Shown piece by piece: positions 16,391 through 25,339 of a stretch of 64,000 bases of DNA. The notes below the pieces were generated by a model. It saw nothing but the letters and a program-made list of their open reading frames with translations. It did not search any database and was not told the origin of the DNA. The stretch comes from Bordetella genomosp. 7 (GTDB taxonomy: Bacteria; Pseudomonadota; Gammaproteobacteria; Burkholderiales; Burkholderiaceae_B). Location of the stretch: positions 248,001-312,000 of the forward strand of contig NZ_NEVK01000006.1 of NCBI RefSeq assembly GCF_002261265.1. The letters run 5' to 3'. The position numbers were made by a program, and so were the translations under genes. Within the stretch, counting starts at the first letter, position 1. Every line of letters starts with the position of its first letter.

Positions 16391-18645
16391 GGCAGGGGCT
16401 CCCGGGACGGCGCGGGCGGCACGGCGCCAGGTGCGGCGCCAAAGGCGGTCTGGCGCTCGCGCCGCTTGAGCGCCACGTACGATGGCCAGATCGCCAGGCC
16501 CAGCACCAGCGCCAGCAGGCCCAGCGGCCACCACACCGGCGTATTCCATTCCTGGACCTTGCTTACCCGCAGGGCGGGGTCGACCTTCACGTACTGCAGC
16601 GTGTTGCGCACCATCTGCGTGGGCTTGGCGTTGCCTACCCATTGCTGGTAGGCGCCCCCCGACATCGGGAAAAAGCCGAACATCCACGGGGCATCTCGCT
16701 GCACGATGTCTACCATGCGGGCGATGACGGCCTCTTTTTCGGGGCCGTCATCCAGGAATTTCATCTGCTCGAAAAGCCTGTCGTATTCGCTGTTGACGTA
16801 GTTGGCCGCATTCTCGCCACCGTGGCGGGCCTTGCCGTTGGGGCCATACAGCAGGAACAGGAAATTCTCGGCATCGGGGTAATCGGCTACCCAGCCCCAC
16901 AGGAACATCTGCGCCGTGCCGCGCCGCATCTTGTCCTGGAAACGGCTGTAGTCGGTGGACCGCACATCCATCTGGATGCCGATCTCGGCCAGTTGCCGGC
17001 GCATCCAGTCGAATTGCGGATTGCCGCCCCCGCCCGTCATGGCATCGAAATACAGCACCAGGGGGGCGCCCGTTTCGGCATTGCGGCCATTGGGATATCC
17101 GGCTTCGGCAAGCAGCTGCCGCGCAACGTCCAGCGATTTGCGCTGCGGCTTGCCATCGACCAGGTCGTACACCACGGGGTTGATGCCCTCGGGCAGCTCT
17201 TGGTAGCCGAGCACGCCGGGCGGCACCGGCCCATAGGCCACCATGGCCTGGCTGTTCTCGAAGACAGCCACGTACTCTTCCCAATTGAACGCAATACTGA
17301 TGGCCTGGCGCAGCTTGCGGTTCTTTTCCTGTTGCTCCGGCGTATCGCCCTTGCCCACGACGGGATCCAGCCAGTTGAAGCCCATATACCAGCTGGACGT
17401 TTCGATGGCGGTGGGCAACTGGATGCCGTGGTCGCGATAGCGCCGGGCTTTCTCGGGCGAGTCGCCGGCCGCCACGAGCATGGCTACGCCGTACTCGCCG
17501 CGCTCGACCTGAGGCATGTCGTAATAGCCCTGCATGAACTTGCCGGTCAGCGGCACCGCTTCTTTTTCGACGCTGAACACCACGCGGTCGAGAAATGGCG
17601 TGGGCTTGCCGCAATCTTCGAGCAGGCCCGCGGCGCGATCGGCCGGCTCGCCCTCGCAAGGATAAGGCTCGCCCCGGAAATTGGGATTGCGGGCCAATAC
17701 ATGGCGCCGGTTCGGATAGGATTCGGCCAGCATGAACGGGCCGGTTCCGACGGGCCACGTGTTCAGCGACAGGTCGTGCGCGGCCATGCCGGGCTGGCTG
17801 TAGAAGCGATCGGCTTCCCAGGGGATGGGGGCCGTGAAAGTCATGGCCAGCCAATACTTGAACTGCGGGTATTTTCCCTTGATGCGTATGCGCAGGGTAT
17901 GCGCGTCCACCGCCTGCACGCCGTCAAAGCCATCGTCCGGCCGCAGGTCGAGCCAGGGCAGGTCGCGCTCGCCCGCCGGCAGGTCGCGCCGCAACTCGGC
18001 ATCGCGTTCGCGCAGGCGCTCGCCGTACTCGGCCATGCCCACGACATAATCGGCCATCAGCGAGTAGATGGGCGACGCCACCCGCGGGCTGGCCAGGCGG
18101 CGAAAGCCATACACATAGTCGTGCGCGGTAAGCTCGCGGGTGCCGGTCTCGGGGAAGTCGGGAATATAGTATTTGCCGTCGAGCTCGCCCGGCTGCAGTG
18201 GAAAGTAGCTGTAGCGGCCGTCGGCCTGGCGGGCGAACGCGGGATGCGGCTGGAACAGTATGCCGGGCCGGATGGGTATGTCGTAGACGCTTTCGGCCAC
18301 CTGCTCGCCCGGCGCATCAGCGGGCAGCTCATTGCCCTGTGCATCAAGGTAGCGCGCAGGCACGACCGCAGCCGCCGCGCGCGGAATCAGCTCGTACGGG
18401 CGCTTCAGGTACTGGTAGCCGTACAGCGGTTCATAGATGTTGTAGGTGTATGGCGTTTCGTCGGTGGAATACGAGCGCGCAGGGTCCAGGTATTTGGGCG
18501 AGCGCTTGACGAAGGCAGTGTATAGCGCGTTTTCCGCCAGGTCGCCGGACTGGTACGGGCTGTTGATGGGATCCCGCGTGCAGCCGGCCAGCGCCAGCGC
18601 GCACACCAGCATCGCCATCCAGAACTGCCAGAGCCGTACACCCAT
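16387..18645 (-). CDS. Peptide ABC importer substrate-binding lipoprotein with C-terminal membrane anchor
   Basis: 752-residue family-5 solute-binding protein. A lipobox ends the signal (MLVCALALAGC, Cys22), so it should be lipid-anchored. Family features include YLDPARSYSTDETPYTYNIY near the N-terminus, WPVGTGPFMLAESYPNR and LRQAISIAFNWEEYV. Unusually a second hydrophobic segment, VWWPLGLLALVLGLAIWPSY (~residues 704-724), is followed by a basic tail (LKRRERQ), indicating a C-terminal inner-membrane anchor. It is longer than typical YejA-type proteins (~600). It is the first gene of the importer operon, with ATGA overlap to the permease. Confidence 0.9.
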   Translation of the reverse strand: MGVRLWQFWMAMLVCALALAGCTRDPINSPYQSGDLAENALYTAFVKRSPKYLDPARSYSTDETPYTYNIYEPLYGYQYLKRPYELIPRAAAAVVPARYLDAQGNELPADAPGEQVAESVYDIPIRPGILFQPHPAFARQADGRYSYFPLQPGELDGKYYIPDFPETGTRELTAHDYVYGFRRLASPRVASPIYSLMADYVVGMAEYGERLRERDAELRRDLPAGERDLPWLDLRPDDGFDGVQAVDAHTLRIRIKGKYPQFKYWLAMTFTAPIPWEADRFYSQPGMAAHDLSLNTWPVGTGPFMLAESYPNRRHVLARNPNFRGEPYPCEGEPADRAAGLLEDCGKPTPFLDRVVFSVEKEAVPLTGKFMQGYYDMPQVERGEYGVAMLVAAGDSPEKARRYRDHGIQLPTAIETSSWYMGFNWLDPVVGKGDTPEQQEKNRKLRQAISIAFNWEEYVAVFENSQAMVAYGPVPPGVLGYQELPEGINPVVYDLVDGKPQRKSLDVARQLLAEAGYPNGRNAETGAPLVLYFDAMTGGGGNPQFDWMRRQLAEIGIQMDVRSTDYSRFQDKMRRGTAQMFLWGWVADYPDAENFLFLLYGPNGKARHGGENAANYVNSEYDRLFEQMKFLDDGPEKEAVIARMVDIVQRDAPWMFGFFPMSGGAYQQWVGNAKPTQMVRNTLQYVKVDPALRVSKVQEWNTPVWWPLGLLALVLGLAIWPSYVALKRRERQTAFGAAPGAVPPAPSREPLP

Positions 18646-18717
18646 AAAGCCGCTTCCGTATCGTTATTCTGCATCGGGTCGGCGCCAAGCATAGCAAATG
18701 GCCGCGCGCCGCCCGCC

Positions 18718-18745
18718 CATGCCCGTCCGGGTGGTGCCGGGCATG
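18718..18745 (-). repeat. Inverted repeat after the thermonuclease gene
   Basis: CATGCCCG (18718-18725) and CGGGCATG (18738-18745) form an 8-base stem with a 12-base loop, 17 bases past the minus-strand thermonuclease stop. No T tract follows, so it is a possible weak terminator. Confidence 0.4.
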
Positions 18746-18761
18746 CGCGTTGGACAAGCTG

Positions 18762-19433
18762 CTAGCAGCGCCGGTTCCGCCAGCACTCGTAACGCCACTT
18801 CCAGGGCTCGACCGCCCCGCCCTGCTGCCACAGGCCCCGGCGGGCATCGCGGGCCTGCCGCTGCAGGCCCGGCATAGCGTCATCGCGCAGATATTCGCCG
18901 CGACGCGCGGTGTAGGCCCAGGCAAAGCCGGCCGCCACCTGCGCCCGGTTGGCGGAGCTACCGTCCGGCAGTATCAGCGCACACACATCGCGTTCAAACT
19001 GGTCTTCTTCATAGCACTGCGCAGTCAGCGTCATGCCGCCCACCAGCTGTTCCAGGTGACGCCTTGCGGCATCGGCATAGGGTTGGCCAGGCTGCTCGGC
19101 GCCGTGCCCGGCCTCGGGCGAGTCGATGCTGTCCAGGCGCACGCGGTGCCGCCGGCCGCCAACCTGCAGGGCCACGGTATCGCCATCGGGCACCGAGACA
19201 ACCTTGCCGGCCAGCGCATAACGCCCCGGCGGCACCGGCACGGCAGCGCCCGAGTGGGCCGACCCGTCTCGCGCCGCGGGCCGGGCCGGGTCAGGGGCCT
19301 CGGCGCGATGCGCGGGTTCGGACGGCCGATTGCCGAGTTCGGGAAACCAATGTGCGACCGCCGCGGCCAGGGCTACCGCCAATAGCCCGCCCAGCCTGCG
19401 GCCAAGGCGCCCGGATGAAAACTGCCTACGCAA
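18762..19433 (-). CDS. Thermonuclease-family (SNc) protein, membrane-anchored or exported
   Basis: Staphylococcal-nuclease-like Ca2+-dependent nuclease fold. Catalytic residues line up: PDGDTVAL (Asp), VRLDSIDSPEAG (Arg, Asp, Glu) and ERDVCALIL (second Arg). The C-terminal KWRYECWRNRRC holds cysteines that might pair. The N-terminus has a basic stretch and hydrophobic helix (LGGLLAVALAAAVAHWF), so the enzyme acts outside the cytoplasm, followed by a Pro/Ala-rich linker. TTG 19433 is taken as start because GGAAGG lies 6 bases upstream; a GTG at 19475 is the alternative. The gene stands alone between the importer operon and corA. Confidence 0.85.
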   Translation of the reverse strand: MRRQFSSGRLGRRLGGLLAVALAAAVAHWFPELGNRPSEPAHRAEAPDPARPAARDGSAHSGAAVPVPPGRYALAGKVVSVPDGDTVALQVGGRRHRVRLDSIDSPEAGHGAEQPGQPYADAARRHLEQLVGGMTLTAQCYEEDQFERDVCALILPDGSSANRAQVAAGFAWAYTARRGEYLRDDAMPGLQRQARDARRGLWQQGGAVEPWKWRYECWRNRRC

Positions 19434-19527
19434 GATGAGCCTTCCAGATCTGAAGAATGGCTCGCAGTGTGCCACAGGGCGAGGCGACAGGAACAGCCCG
19501 CCCGGCGCGTTGCCGCCCAGCCCGCCG

Positions 19528-20529
19528 CTACAGCCACCCCGCCTTGCGGAACCGCCAATACAGCACGCCGCAAGCCGCGGCGATGCCCGCCAGCGTCGCC
19601 GGATATCCCCAACGGGCCTTGAGTTCGGGCATGAATTCGAAGTTCATGCCGTATATGCCCGCCACCGCCGTGGGCACGGCCAGGATCGCGGCCCAGGCCG
19701 CGAGGCGGCGGGTGATGTCGTTCTGCTGCGTCTGCGCGATCATCATGCTGGCCTCGAAGGCGAATGCCAGGGCTTCGCGCAGGCCGCTCACGAGTTCGTC
19801 CACGCGCAGCACCCGGTCGGCCACCACGGCGAAGTACGGACGGGCCTCGCGGTCGATCACGGCCATATCCATGCTGGCCAGCCGCCGGCATATCTCGGCC
19901 AGCGGCGCGATGACCTTGTGGATACGCAGCAGGTCGCGGCGCTGCCGGTACAGCTTGCGGATGTCGGCATCCTTGGCGCCGCGGATCAGCAGCTTCTGCT
20001 CGGCCGACTCGACCACGCCCTCGAGCTGCCCGGCCGCCGCGACGTAATGGTCTACCAGCAAGTCGAGCAATTCGGAAGCAATGTAGTCGCTGCCCCGGCG
20101 CAGCAGGTCGGGCGCGGATTCCAGCCGGGCCCGCAGCGCGCGGTAATCGGATGTGGCGCCGCGCCGCACGGTAAGCAGGAACCCGCGGCCGATCACGATC
20201 TGCGTTTCGCCGAACATGGGCCGGTTGCTGCCGATCTCGACCGTAACCGCCACGACCAGCACGCAATGCCCGAAATCAATGATCTTGGGACGGCGATGCG
20301 GCTCCAGCATTTCGTCGCGCGCCTTGGGCTGTATGCCCAGGTCGTCGGCCACGCGCCGCAGCAGGTCGTCGGCGGGATTGCGCAGGCCTATCCACAATAG
20401 CGACTCATCCTGGCAGACATGCGACTTGATGTCTTCGATCGGCACATCGTGAGAACGTTCGCCCCGCACATACGCCGCCGACGCGATCACTTCGCTCTGC
20501 CAATGCGTGCCGTCTTCATGCTGCGACAT
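19528..20529 (-). CDS. corA: CorA-family Mg2+/Co2+ (or Zn2+) transporter
   Basis: 333-residue pentameric divalent-cation channel subunit of the inner membrane. A large cytoplasmic N-terminal domain rich in long helices (RRVADDLGIQPKARDEMLEP; EQKLLIRGAKDADIRKLYRQ) is followed by two C-terminal transmembrane helices. The signature YGMNFEFMPEL lies between them, giving the GMN selectivity motif. The C-terminus ends RFRKAGWL. AAGAGA precedes ATG 20529. Family members carry Mg2+, Co2+, Ni2+ or, in the ZntB branch, Zn2+; the sequence does not decide between them. It is transcribed after the helicase with a 51-base gap. Confidence 0.93.
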   Translation of the reverse strand: MSQHEDGTHWQSEVIASAAYVRGERSHDVPIEDIKSHVCQDESLLWIGLRNPADDLLRRVADDLGIQPKARDEMLEPHRRPKIIDFGHCVLVVAVTVEIGSNRPMFGETQIVIGRGFLLTVRRGATSDYRALRARLESAPDLLRRGSDYIASELLDLLVDHYVAAAGQLEGVVESAEQKLLIRGAKDADIRKLYRQRRDLLRIHKVIAPLAEICRRLASMDMAVIDREARPYFAVVADRVLRVDELVSGLREALAFAFEASMMIAQTQQNDITRRLAAWAAILAVPTAVAGIYGMNFEFMPELKARWGYPATLAGIAAACGVLYWRFRKAGWL

Positions 20530-20580
20530 GACATCTCTTGCGAAATAGCGCCCGCATGGGCACGACCCACGGATGATAGC

Positions 20581-22665
20581 TCAGGAAAACAGCTTGCGGA
20601 CCCGCTGCGCCACGTCGATGCGCGGCTGCGCTTCAGGGCGCGCTTGCCCCCGGCCGAATGGCAGCTCGGGCGGCTTGGGCAGCATCTCGAACATAGGCAG
20701 CATCGCGTCGGGAATGAACCGCGTGCGTGATCCATACACATGGCGATCGCCCATGCCGATCTGCTGGTGCACATAAAAACGCTGCGGCACGATCAGGTGC
20801 AGATATTCTTTGGCACGGGTCATCGCCACATACAACAGGCGCCGTTCTTCTTCGATTTCTTCGGCGGTGCCCGTGCTCATGTCCGAAGGAATGCAGCCGT
20901 CGACCACATTGAGCACATACACCGCCTTCCATTCCTGGCCCTTGGCCGAATGGATGGTGGACAGGATCATGTAGTCTTCATCGCGCAGCGGCGGGCCGGA
21001 TTCGGCGCTGGTGGCGTCCGGCGGATCCAGCGTGAGCTCGGTAAGAAAGCGTTCCCGGCTGGCATACCCTGCCGCGATACGCTGCAGCTGGTCCAGGTCG
21101 GCCTTGCGCACGCGCGCATCTTCATACAGCCGTTCCAGCTGCGGCGCATACCAGCGCAGGACCAGGTCCAGATCGGCCGGCCACTGCGCGCCGCCGCGCA
21201 GGGCTGCGTAGGTTTGCACAAAGGCATCCCAGTCGGCCCTGGCTGCCGAGCCCGGCTTGAATTCGCGCAGTACCTGCATTGGGTCCGCGGCGCCGGCCAG
21301 CGCGTCCATCAGGCGCCCGGCAATGGCTGGGCCGATGCCCGGCAACAGCTGCGCCACGCGAAAGCCGGCCAGCCGCCCCTGCGGGTTCTCGGCCCAGCGC
21401 AGCACCGACATTACGTCCTTGATGTGCGCGGCCTCGAGAAAGCGCAGCCCCCCGAACTTCACGAACGGAATATTGCGGCGGGTGAGCTCGAGCTCGAGCG
21501 CCGCGCTATGGTTCGACGACCGGAACAGCGCGGCCTGAGACTTCAGCGTGGCGCCGGCCTCGCGCTGCGCCAGCACCTGGTCGGCCACCCAGCGGGCCTG
21601 GCCCGCCTCGTCGCTGACCGTGACCAGGGCGGGCCGGGCCGACGAGGCGCGATCGGTCCAGAGGCTTTTGCTGTACCGCTCGGCAGCCTGAGCAATGACG
21701 GCATTGGACGCGTCCAGGATGGGTTGGGTGGACCGGTAGTTGCGCTCGAGCGTGATCACGTGCGCGGGCCGGGCGAAGTGCTGCGGGAAGTCCAGTATGT
21801 TGCGCACCGTGGCGGCACGGAACGAATAGATGGATTGGGCATCGTCGCCCACCACGGTAAGGCCGTGCCCGTCCGGCTTCATGGCCAGCAGGATGGAAGA
21901 CTGCAGCCGGTTGGTGTCCTGGTATTCGTCGACCAGCACGTGGTCGAACCGGCTGCCCACGTCGTGCGCCAGCACCGGATCCTGCATCATTTCGGACCAA
22001 TACAGCAGCAGGTCGTCGTAGTCGAGCACCTGCTGCGCCTGCTTGGCCTGCACGTAGGCGGCAAACAGCCGCTTCAGGGCGTCTTCCCATTGGGCGCACC
22101 ATGGAAAGGCCTGCTTGAGCACGTCGGCCACCGGCGCCTGGCTGTTGATGACGCGCGAGTAAATGGCCAGGCACGTGCCCTTGAGCGGAAACCGTTCGGT
22201 GGTAGACGACAGGCCGGCTTCGTGCCGCACCATGCCCATCAGGTCTTCGGCATCGCCGCGATCGTGGATGGTAAAGCTTTCGGACAGCCCGATACGCGTG
22301 GCGCAATCGCGCAACAGGCGCGCACCGATGCTGTGGAAGGTGCCCGCCCATGGCAACGACGGCGCCTGCTGGGAAGGGTGCAGCTTCATCACGCGCCGCA
22401 GCACCATGCCGACGCGGCGGTCCATTTCCAGGGCGGCGCGGCGCGAAAACGTCAGCAACAGGATGCGCTGGGGATCGGCGCCGTTGACAACCAGGTGCGC
22501 CACCCGGTGCGCCAGGGTGCTGGTCTTGCCCGAACCCGCGCCCGCGATGACGAGCAGGGCCGGCGCGTCGGCCTGGCCCGCGCCGAACTCGGCAGCCGCC
22601 CGCTGGGCGGGGTTCAGGTCGGAAAGGTAGTCGTCGGCGGGAGTTTCAGGGGTAGCGGCGGACAT
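20581..22665 (-). CDS. UvrD/Rep-family ATP-dependent DNA helicase, SOS box upstream
   Basis: 694-residue superfamily-1A 3'-5' helicase. Motifs in order: Q-motif region LNPAQRAAAE, Walker A AGAGSGKTSTLAHR (~residues 40-50), Walker B LVDEYQDTNRLQ, motif III GDDAQSIYSFRAA, motif IV LERNYRST, and motif V/VI STIHSAKGQEWKAVYV and LLYVAMTRAKEYLHL. Length matches UvrD/PcrA/Rep. Which paralogue it is cannot be settled without a tree, but the LexA box at 22686-22701, 21 bases upstream of ATG 22665, resembles control of E. coli uvrD. An in-frame upstream extension runs through the divergent gene and is not coding. The role is probably DNA repair or recombination. Confidence 0.92.
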   Translation of the reverse strand: MSAATPETPADDYLSDLNPAQRAAAEFGAGQADAPALLVIAGAGSGKTSTLAHRVAHLVVNGADPQRILLLTFSRRAALEMDRRVGMVLRRVMKLHPSQQAPSLPWAGTFHSIGARLLRDCATRIGLSESFTIHDRGDAEDLMGMVRHEAGLSSTTERFPLKGTCLAIYSRVINSQAPVADVLKQAFPWCAQWEDALKRLFAAYVQAKQAQQVLDYDDLLLYWSEMMQDPVLAHDVGSRFDHVLVDEYQDTNRLQSSILLAMKPDGHGLTVVGDDAQSIYSFRAATVRNILDFPQHFARPAHVITLERNYRSTQPILDASNAVIAQAAERYSKSLWTDRASSARPALVTVSDEAGQARWVADQVLAQREAGATLKSQAALFRSSNHSAALELELTRRNIPFVKFGGLRFLEAAHIKDVMSVLRWAENPQGRLAGFRVAQLLPGIGPAIAGRLMDALAGAADPMQVLREFKPGSAARADWDAFVQTYAALRGGAQWPADLDLVLRWYAPQLERLYEDARVRKADLDQLQRIAAGYASRERFLTELTLDPPDATSAESGPPLRDEDYMILSTIHSAKGQEWKAVYVLNVVDGCIPSDMSTGTAEEIEEERRLLYVAMTRAKEYLHLIVPQRFYVHQQIGMGDRHVYGSRTRFIPDAMLPMFEMLPKPPELPFGRGQARPEAQPRIDVAQRVRKLFS

Positions 22666-22685
22666 GGGAGACAACCAGGACAATA

Positions 22686-22701
22686 CTGTATATTCATACA
22701 G
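22686..22701. promoter_or_regulatory. LexA (SOS) box
   Basis: CTGT-ATATTCAT-ACAG at 22686-22701 fits the LexA core CTGT-N8-ACAG, and the flanks read TACTGT...ACAGAC, close to the E. coli consensus. It lies between the helicase start (22665, minus) and the DUF72 start (22744, plus), nearer the helicase. Confidence 0.85.
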
Positions 22702-22743
22702 ACTATAACGGAACTGCCGGGCCGCTGTCCCGCCGCCAGCCCC

Positions 22744-23682
22744 ATGTCCATCCTGACCGGCACCGCCTCCTGGACCGACCCCACCCTGCTCGCCTGCGGG
22801 CGCTTTTATCCCGCGCACGTGCGCACGGCCGAGGCACGCCTGCGGCATTACGCCGGGCAGTTCAGGCTGGTCGAGGCCGACTCGTCGTATTACGGCATGC
22901 CCGATGCACGCACCACGCATTTGTGGGCCATGCGCACGCCGCCCGACTTCGTGTTCAACGTAAAGGCGTTTCGCCTGTTCACAGGCCACCCGGCGCCGCT
23001 GCGCGCCCTGCCGGCCGATATCCGGCGCGAACTGCCGGAGCTGCCGGACCATGACGCGCCGGGCGTGCCTGGCGCCCACGGGCCCGGGATCCCGGTGTTC
23101 GCCAACCAGCTGCCCGCCGATCTTTACGACGAACTCTGGCGCCGCTTCCTGCTCGCCCTTGAACCGCTGCGCATGACGGGCAAGCTGGGCGCCGTGCATT
23201 TTCAATTTGCGCCATGGGTGCACGCCGACAGGCGCGGCCACGCCCTGCTCGGCGACTGCGCCCGGCGCATGCATGAACACCTGATGTCGGCCGAATTCCG
23301 CCACCGCAGCTGGTTCGCGACGCCGGCGCGCAGCGCGGCCACGCTGGATCTACAGCGCGACCTGGGCGTCGTCCACACCATCGTCGACGCGCCGCAAGGC
23401 TTTGACAACACGGTTCCCGCTGTCTGGGCCGCCACGCACCCCGAACTTGCACTGCTGCGGCTGCACGGGCGCAATGCCGCCGCCTGGAACCACCGGTCGG
23501 GCGCGTCGTCGGGCCGCTTCCAGTACGAATACACGCCGGCGGAACTGGCCGAGCTCGCCCTGCGGTTCACGCGCATCGCCGAAAGCGTGCGCACCGCGCA
23601 CGCCGTGTTGAACACCAACTACCAGGACCAGGGAATGCGCAACGCCGCGGGCCTGGCCGCCGCGCTGGCCGCGGTGCGCTGA
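22744..23682 (+). CDS. DUF72-family protein
   Basis: 312-residue TIM-barrel-like protein of the DUF72 (YecE) family, whose biochemical role is not established. Family features are visible: GTASWTDPTLL at the start, FRLVEADSSYYGMP, FVFNVKAFRLFTGHP, LGAVHFQFAPWVH, and the C-terminal LRLHGRNAAAW with VLNTNYQDQGMRNA. ATG 22744 is the first in-frame start after the LexA region. It faces away from the SOS-linked helicase, so it could share the LexA box, though the box is closer to the helicase. It ends 9 bases before the MocR gene (tail to tail). Confidence 0.88.
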   Translation: MSILTGTASWTDPTLLACGRFYPAHVRTAEARLRHYAGQFRLVEADSSYYGMPDARTTHLWAMRTPPDFVFNVKAFRLFTGHPAPLRALPADIRRELPELPDHDAPGVPGAHGPGIPVFANQLPADLYDELWRRFLLALEPLRMTGKLGAVHFQFAPWVHADRRGHALLGDCARRMHEHLMSAEFRHRSWFATPARSAATLDLQRDLGVVHTIVDAPQGFDNTVPAVWAATHPELALLRLHGRNAAAWNHRSGASSGRFQYEYTPAELAELALRFTRIAESVRTAHAVLNTNYQDQGMRNAAGLAAALAAVR

Positions 23683-23691
23683 CCGCAGCGC

Positions 23692-25197
23692 CTAGGCCTG
23701 CGCCGCTGGCTGGCTGCGCCGCGCCACGGCGGCCACACTATCCAGCACCAGTTCGAACTTGCGCGCGATGTCGCGCTCGGGCACGCACGCATACCCCAGC
23801 AGCAGGCCCGGACGGCCTGGCGTGCCGGCCGCGAAATAGCGCGACAGCGGCCGCGTCAGCACGCCGCGCGTGCGCGCCTCTTGGACGACCTGCGTGTCGT
23901 CGATGCCGTCGGGCAGGTTCACCACCACATGCAAGCCGGCATCGCTGGAATGCCGATCGAGCCACTGCGCGCCCAGGCGACGTTCTATCAGGTTGACCAG
24001 GATGGCCCTGCGCCGCCCGTACAGCATGCGCATGCGGCGTATGTGCGCCGCATAGTGCCCCTCGGCAATAAAGGTGGCCAGCGCCGCGTGCGTCATCAGG
24101 TGCCCTTCGCGATACAGCTCGGCATGCGCGGCCTGGAAGGCCTGTGTCAATGATTTGGGCAGCACCAGGTACCCCACGCGCAGGCCCGGGTACAGAGTCT
24201 TGCTGAACGTGCCCAGGTAAATAACCGGCGCATCCGGTTCCAGCCCCTGCAGCGAGGCAATGGGCCGCCCGGAAAAGCGGAACTCGCTGTCGTAGTCGTC
24301 TTCGATGATCCAGCTGCCCCAGTTGCGCGCCATGGCAAGCAACTGCCGGCGGCGCGCCAGCGACATGACCGAGCCCAAGGGGTACTGGTGCGAAGGGGTC
24401 ACGAATACAAAGCGCGGCGGCGGGCCGTCGTGCTGCGCGGGCAGCAGCATGCCTTCGGCGTCCACGGGCTGGTGCACGATGCGTATGCCGTTGGCCATCA
24501 ACACGGTGCGCGCGCCCCAGTAGCCCGGGTTCTCGACCCACGCCACGTCTCCCGTGTCGCCCAGGATGCGAGTCGCCAGGTCGATGGCCTGGTGCGAGCC
24601 TTCGACGATGATGATCTGGTCGGGCTCGCAATCGATAGACCGCGTCACGGCCAGATGCTGCGCCAGCGCCTCGCGCAGCGCAGGCAGGCCGCCGCCGTAC
24701 GAATAGCTGAGCATGGTGGGCGTCGGGTCGCGCCATAGCGCACTGAGGATGCGGCTGAACTTCTGGTGCGGAAACTCGGTGACGTCGGGCACGCCCGGCA
24801 TGAAGGCGCCCCACTGGTGCGGCGAGGCGGACGCTTCGTCGACGATCTGCGCGCCGCGCACCGACAGCGACGCGCGCGGTTGCGCGGCGGGCTCGTGGCG
24901 CCTGCCCCGCCCGCTGGCCAGATAGGCGTCCGGCACCGAATCGGTGACGAACGTGCCGTTGCCCTGCCGGCTATAGGTGTAGCCTTCGGCCAGCAGCTGG
25001 CCATACACGTGCACGACGGTGTTGCGAGCGATGCCCAGCTCGGCGGCAAGATCGCGCGTGGCGGGCAGGCGCGTGCCGGCGGGGATGCTGCCGTCGAGGA
25101 TGGCCTCGCGGATGCCACGGTACAGCCGCTTGTTCATCGGCCCATCGGATGGATCGCCAAGCCGCAGCTGCAGCAGGTCGCCGGCAAGTGTGCGCAA
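23692..25197 (-). CDS. MocR/GabR-type regulator (GntR HTH fused to aminotransferase-like domain)
   Basis: 501 residues. An N-terminal GntR winged helix (PMNKRLYRGIREAILDG; LPATRDLAAELGIARNTVVH) joins a fold-type-I PLP aminotransferase-like domain (SYGGGLPALREALAQHL; EGSHQAIDLATRIL; WIIEDDYDSEFRF; LGTFSKTLYPGLRVGYLVLP, where the Lys in FSKT is the PLP-binding residue). MocR proteins sense PLP together with an amino compound. It is divergent from gabT-gabD, which suggests it activates GABA catabolism like GabR. The start is TTG 25197, because an in-frame TAG lies just upstream and no ATG precedes the conserved N-terminus. Confidence 0.92.
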   Translation of the reverse strand: MRTLAGDLLQLRLGDPSDGPMNKRLYRGIREAILDGSIPAGTRLPATRDLAAELGIARNTVVHVYGQLLAEGYTYSRQGNGTFVTDSVPDAYLASGRGRRHEPAAQPRASLSVRGAQIVDEASASPHQWGAFMPGVPDVTEFPHQKFSRILSALWRDPTPTMLSYSYGGGLPALREALAQHLAVTRSIDCEPDQIIIVEGSHQAIDLATRILGDTGDVAWVENPGYWGARTVLMANGIRIVHQPVDAEGMLLPAQHDGPPPRFVFVTPSHQYPLGSVMSLARRRQLLAMARNWGSWIIEDDYDSEFRFSGRPIASLQGLEPDAPVIYLGTFSKTLYPGLRVGYLVLPKSLTQAFQAAHAELYREGHLMTHAALATFIAEGHYAAHIRRMRMLYGRRRAILVNLIERRLGAQWLDRHSSDAGLHVVVNLPDGIDDTQVVQEARTRGVLTRPLSRYFAAGTPGRPGLLLGYACVPERDIARKFELVLDSVAAVARRSQPAAQA

Positions 25198-25199
25198 TT

Positions 25200-25261
25200 G
25201 GTTCTACTCGTTTTGCAAAAGTGGTTCTTTTTAATAGGGCCATCTTAGCATTAAATAGAAC
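25200..25261. promoter_or_regulatory. Candidate MocR operator repeats in the gab intergenic region
   Basis: GGTTCT occurs twice as a direct repeat (25200-25205 and 25223-25228, 23 bases apart), and TAGAAC (25256-25261) is the inverted form of GTTCTA at 25201-25206. Paired repeats in a regulator-target intergenic region are typical of MocR operators. The assignment is inference. Confidence 0.45.
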
Positions 25262-25339
25262 ACTGGCAGGCGCCGCGTCACGGCGCCGCGCTTATCGCCG
25301 CCACCACGGCGCCCGTGTCTTTTTGCCATCGAGGCTGAA

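Noticed and set aside
22666-23304. N-terminal extension of the helicase through the divergent region (to 907 residues)
   Set aside because: It is antisense to the DUF72 gene, and the helicase family begins near residue 15 of the shorter form.
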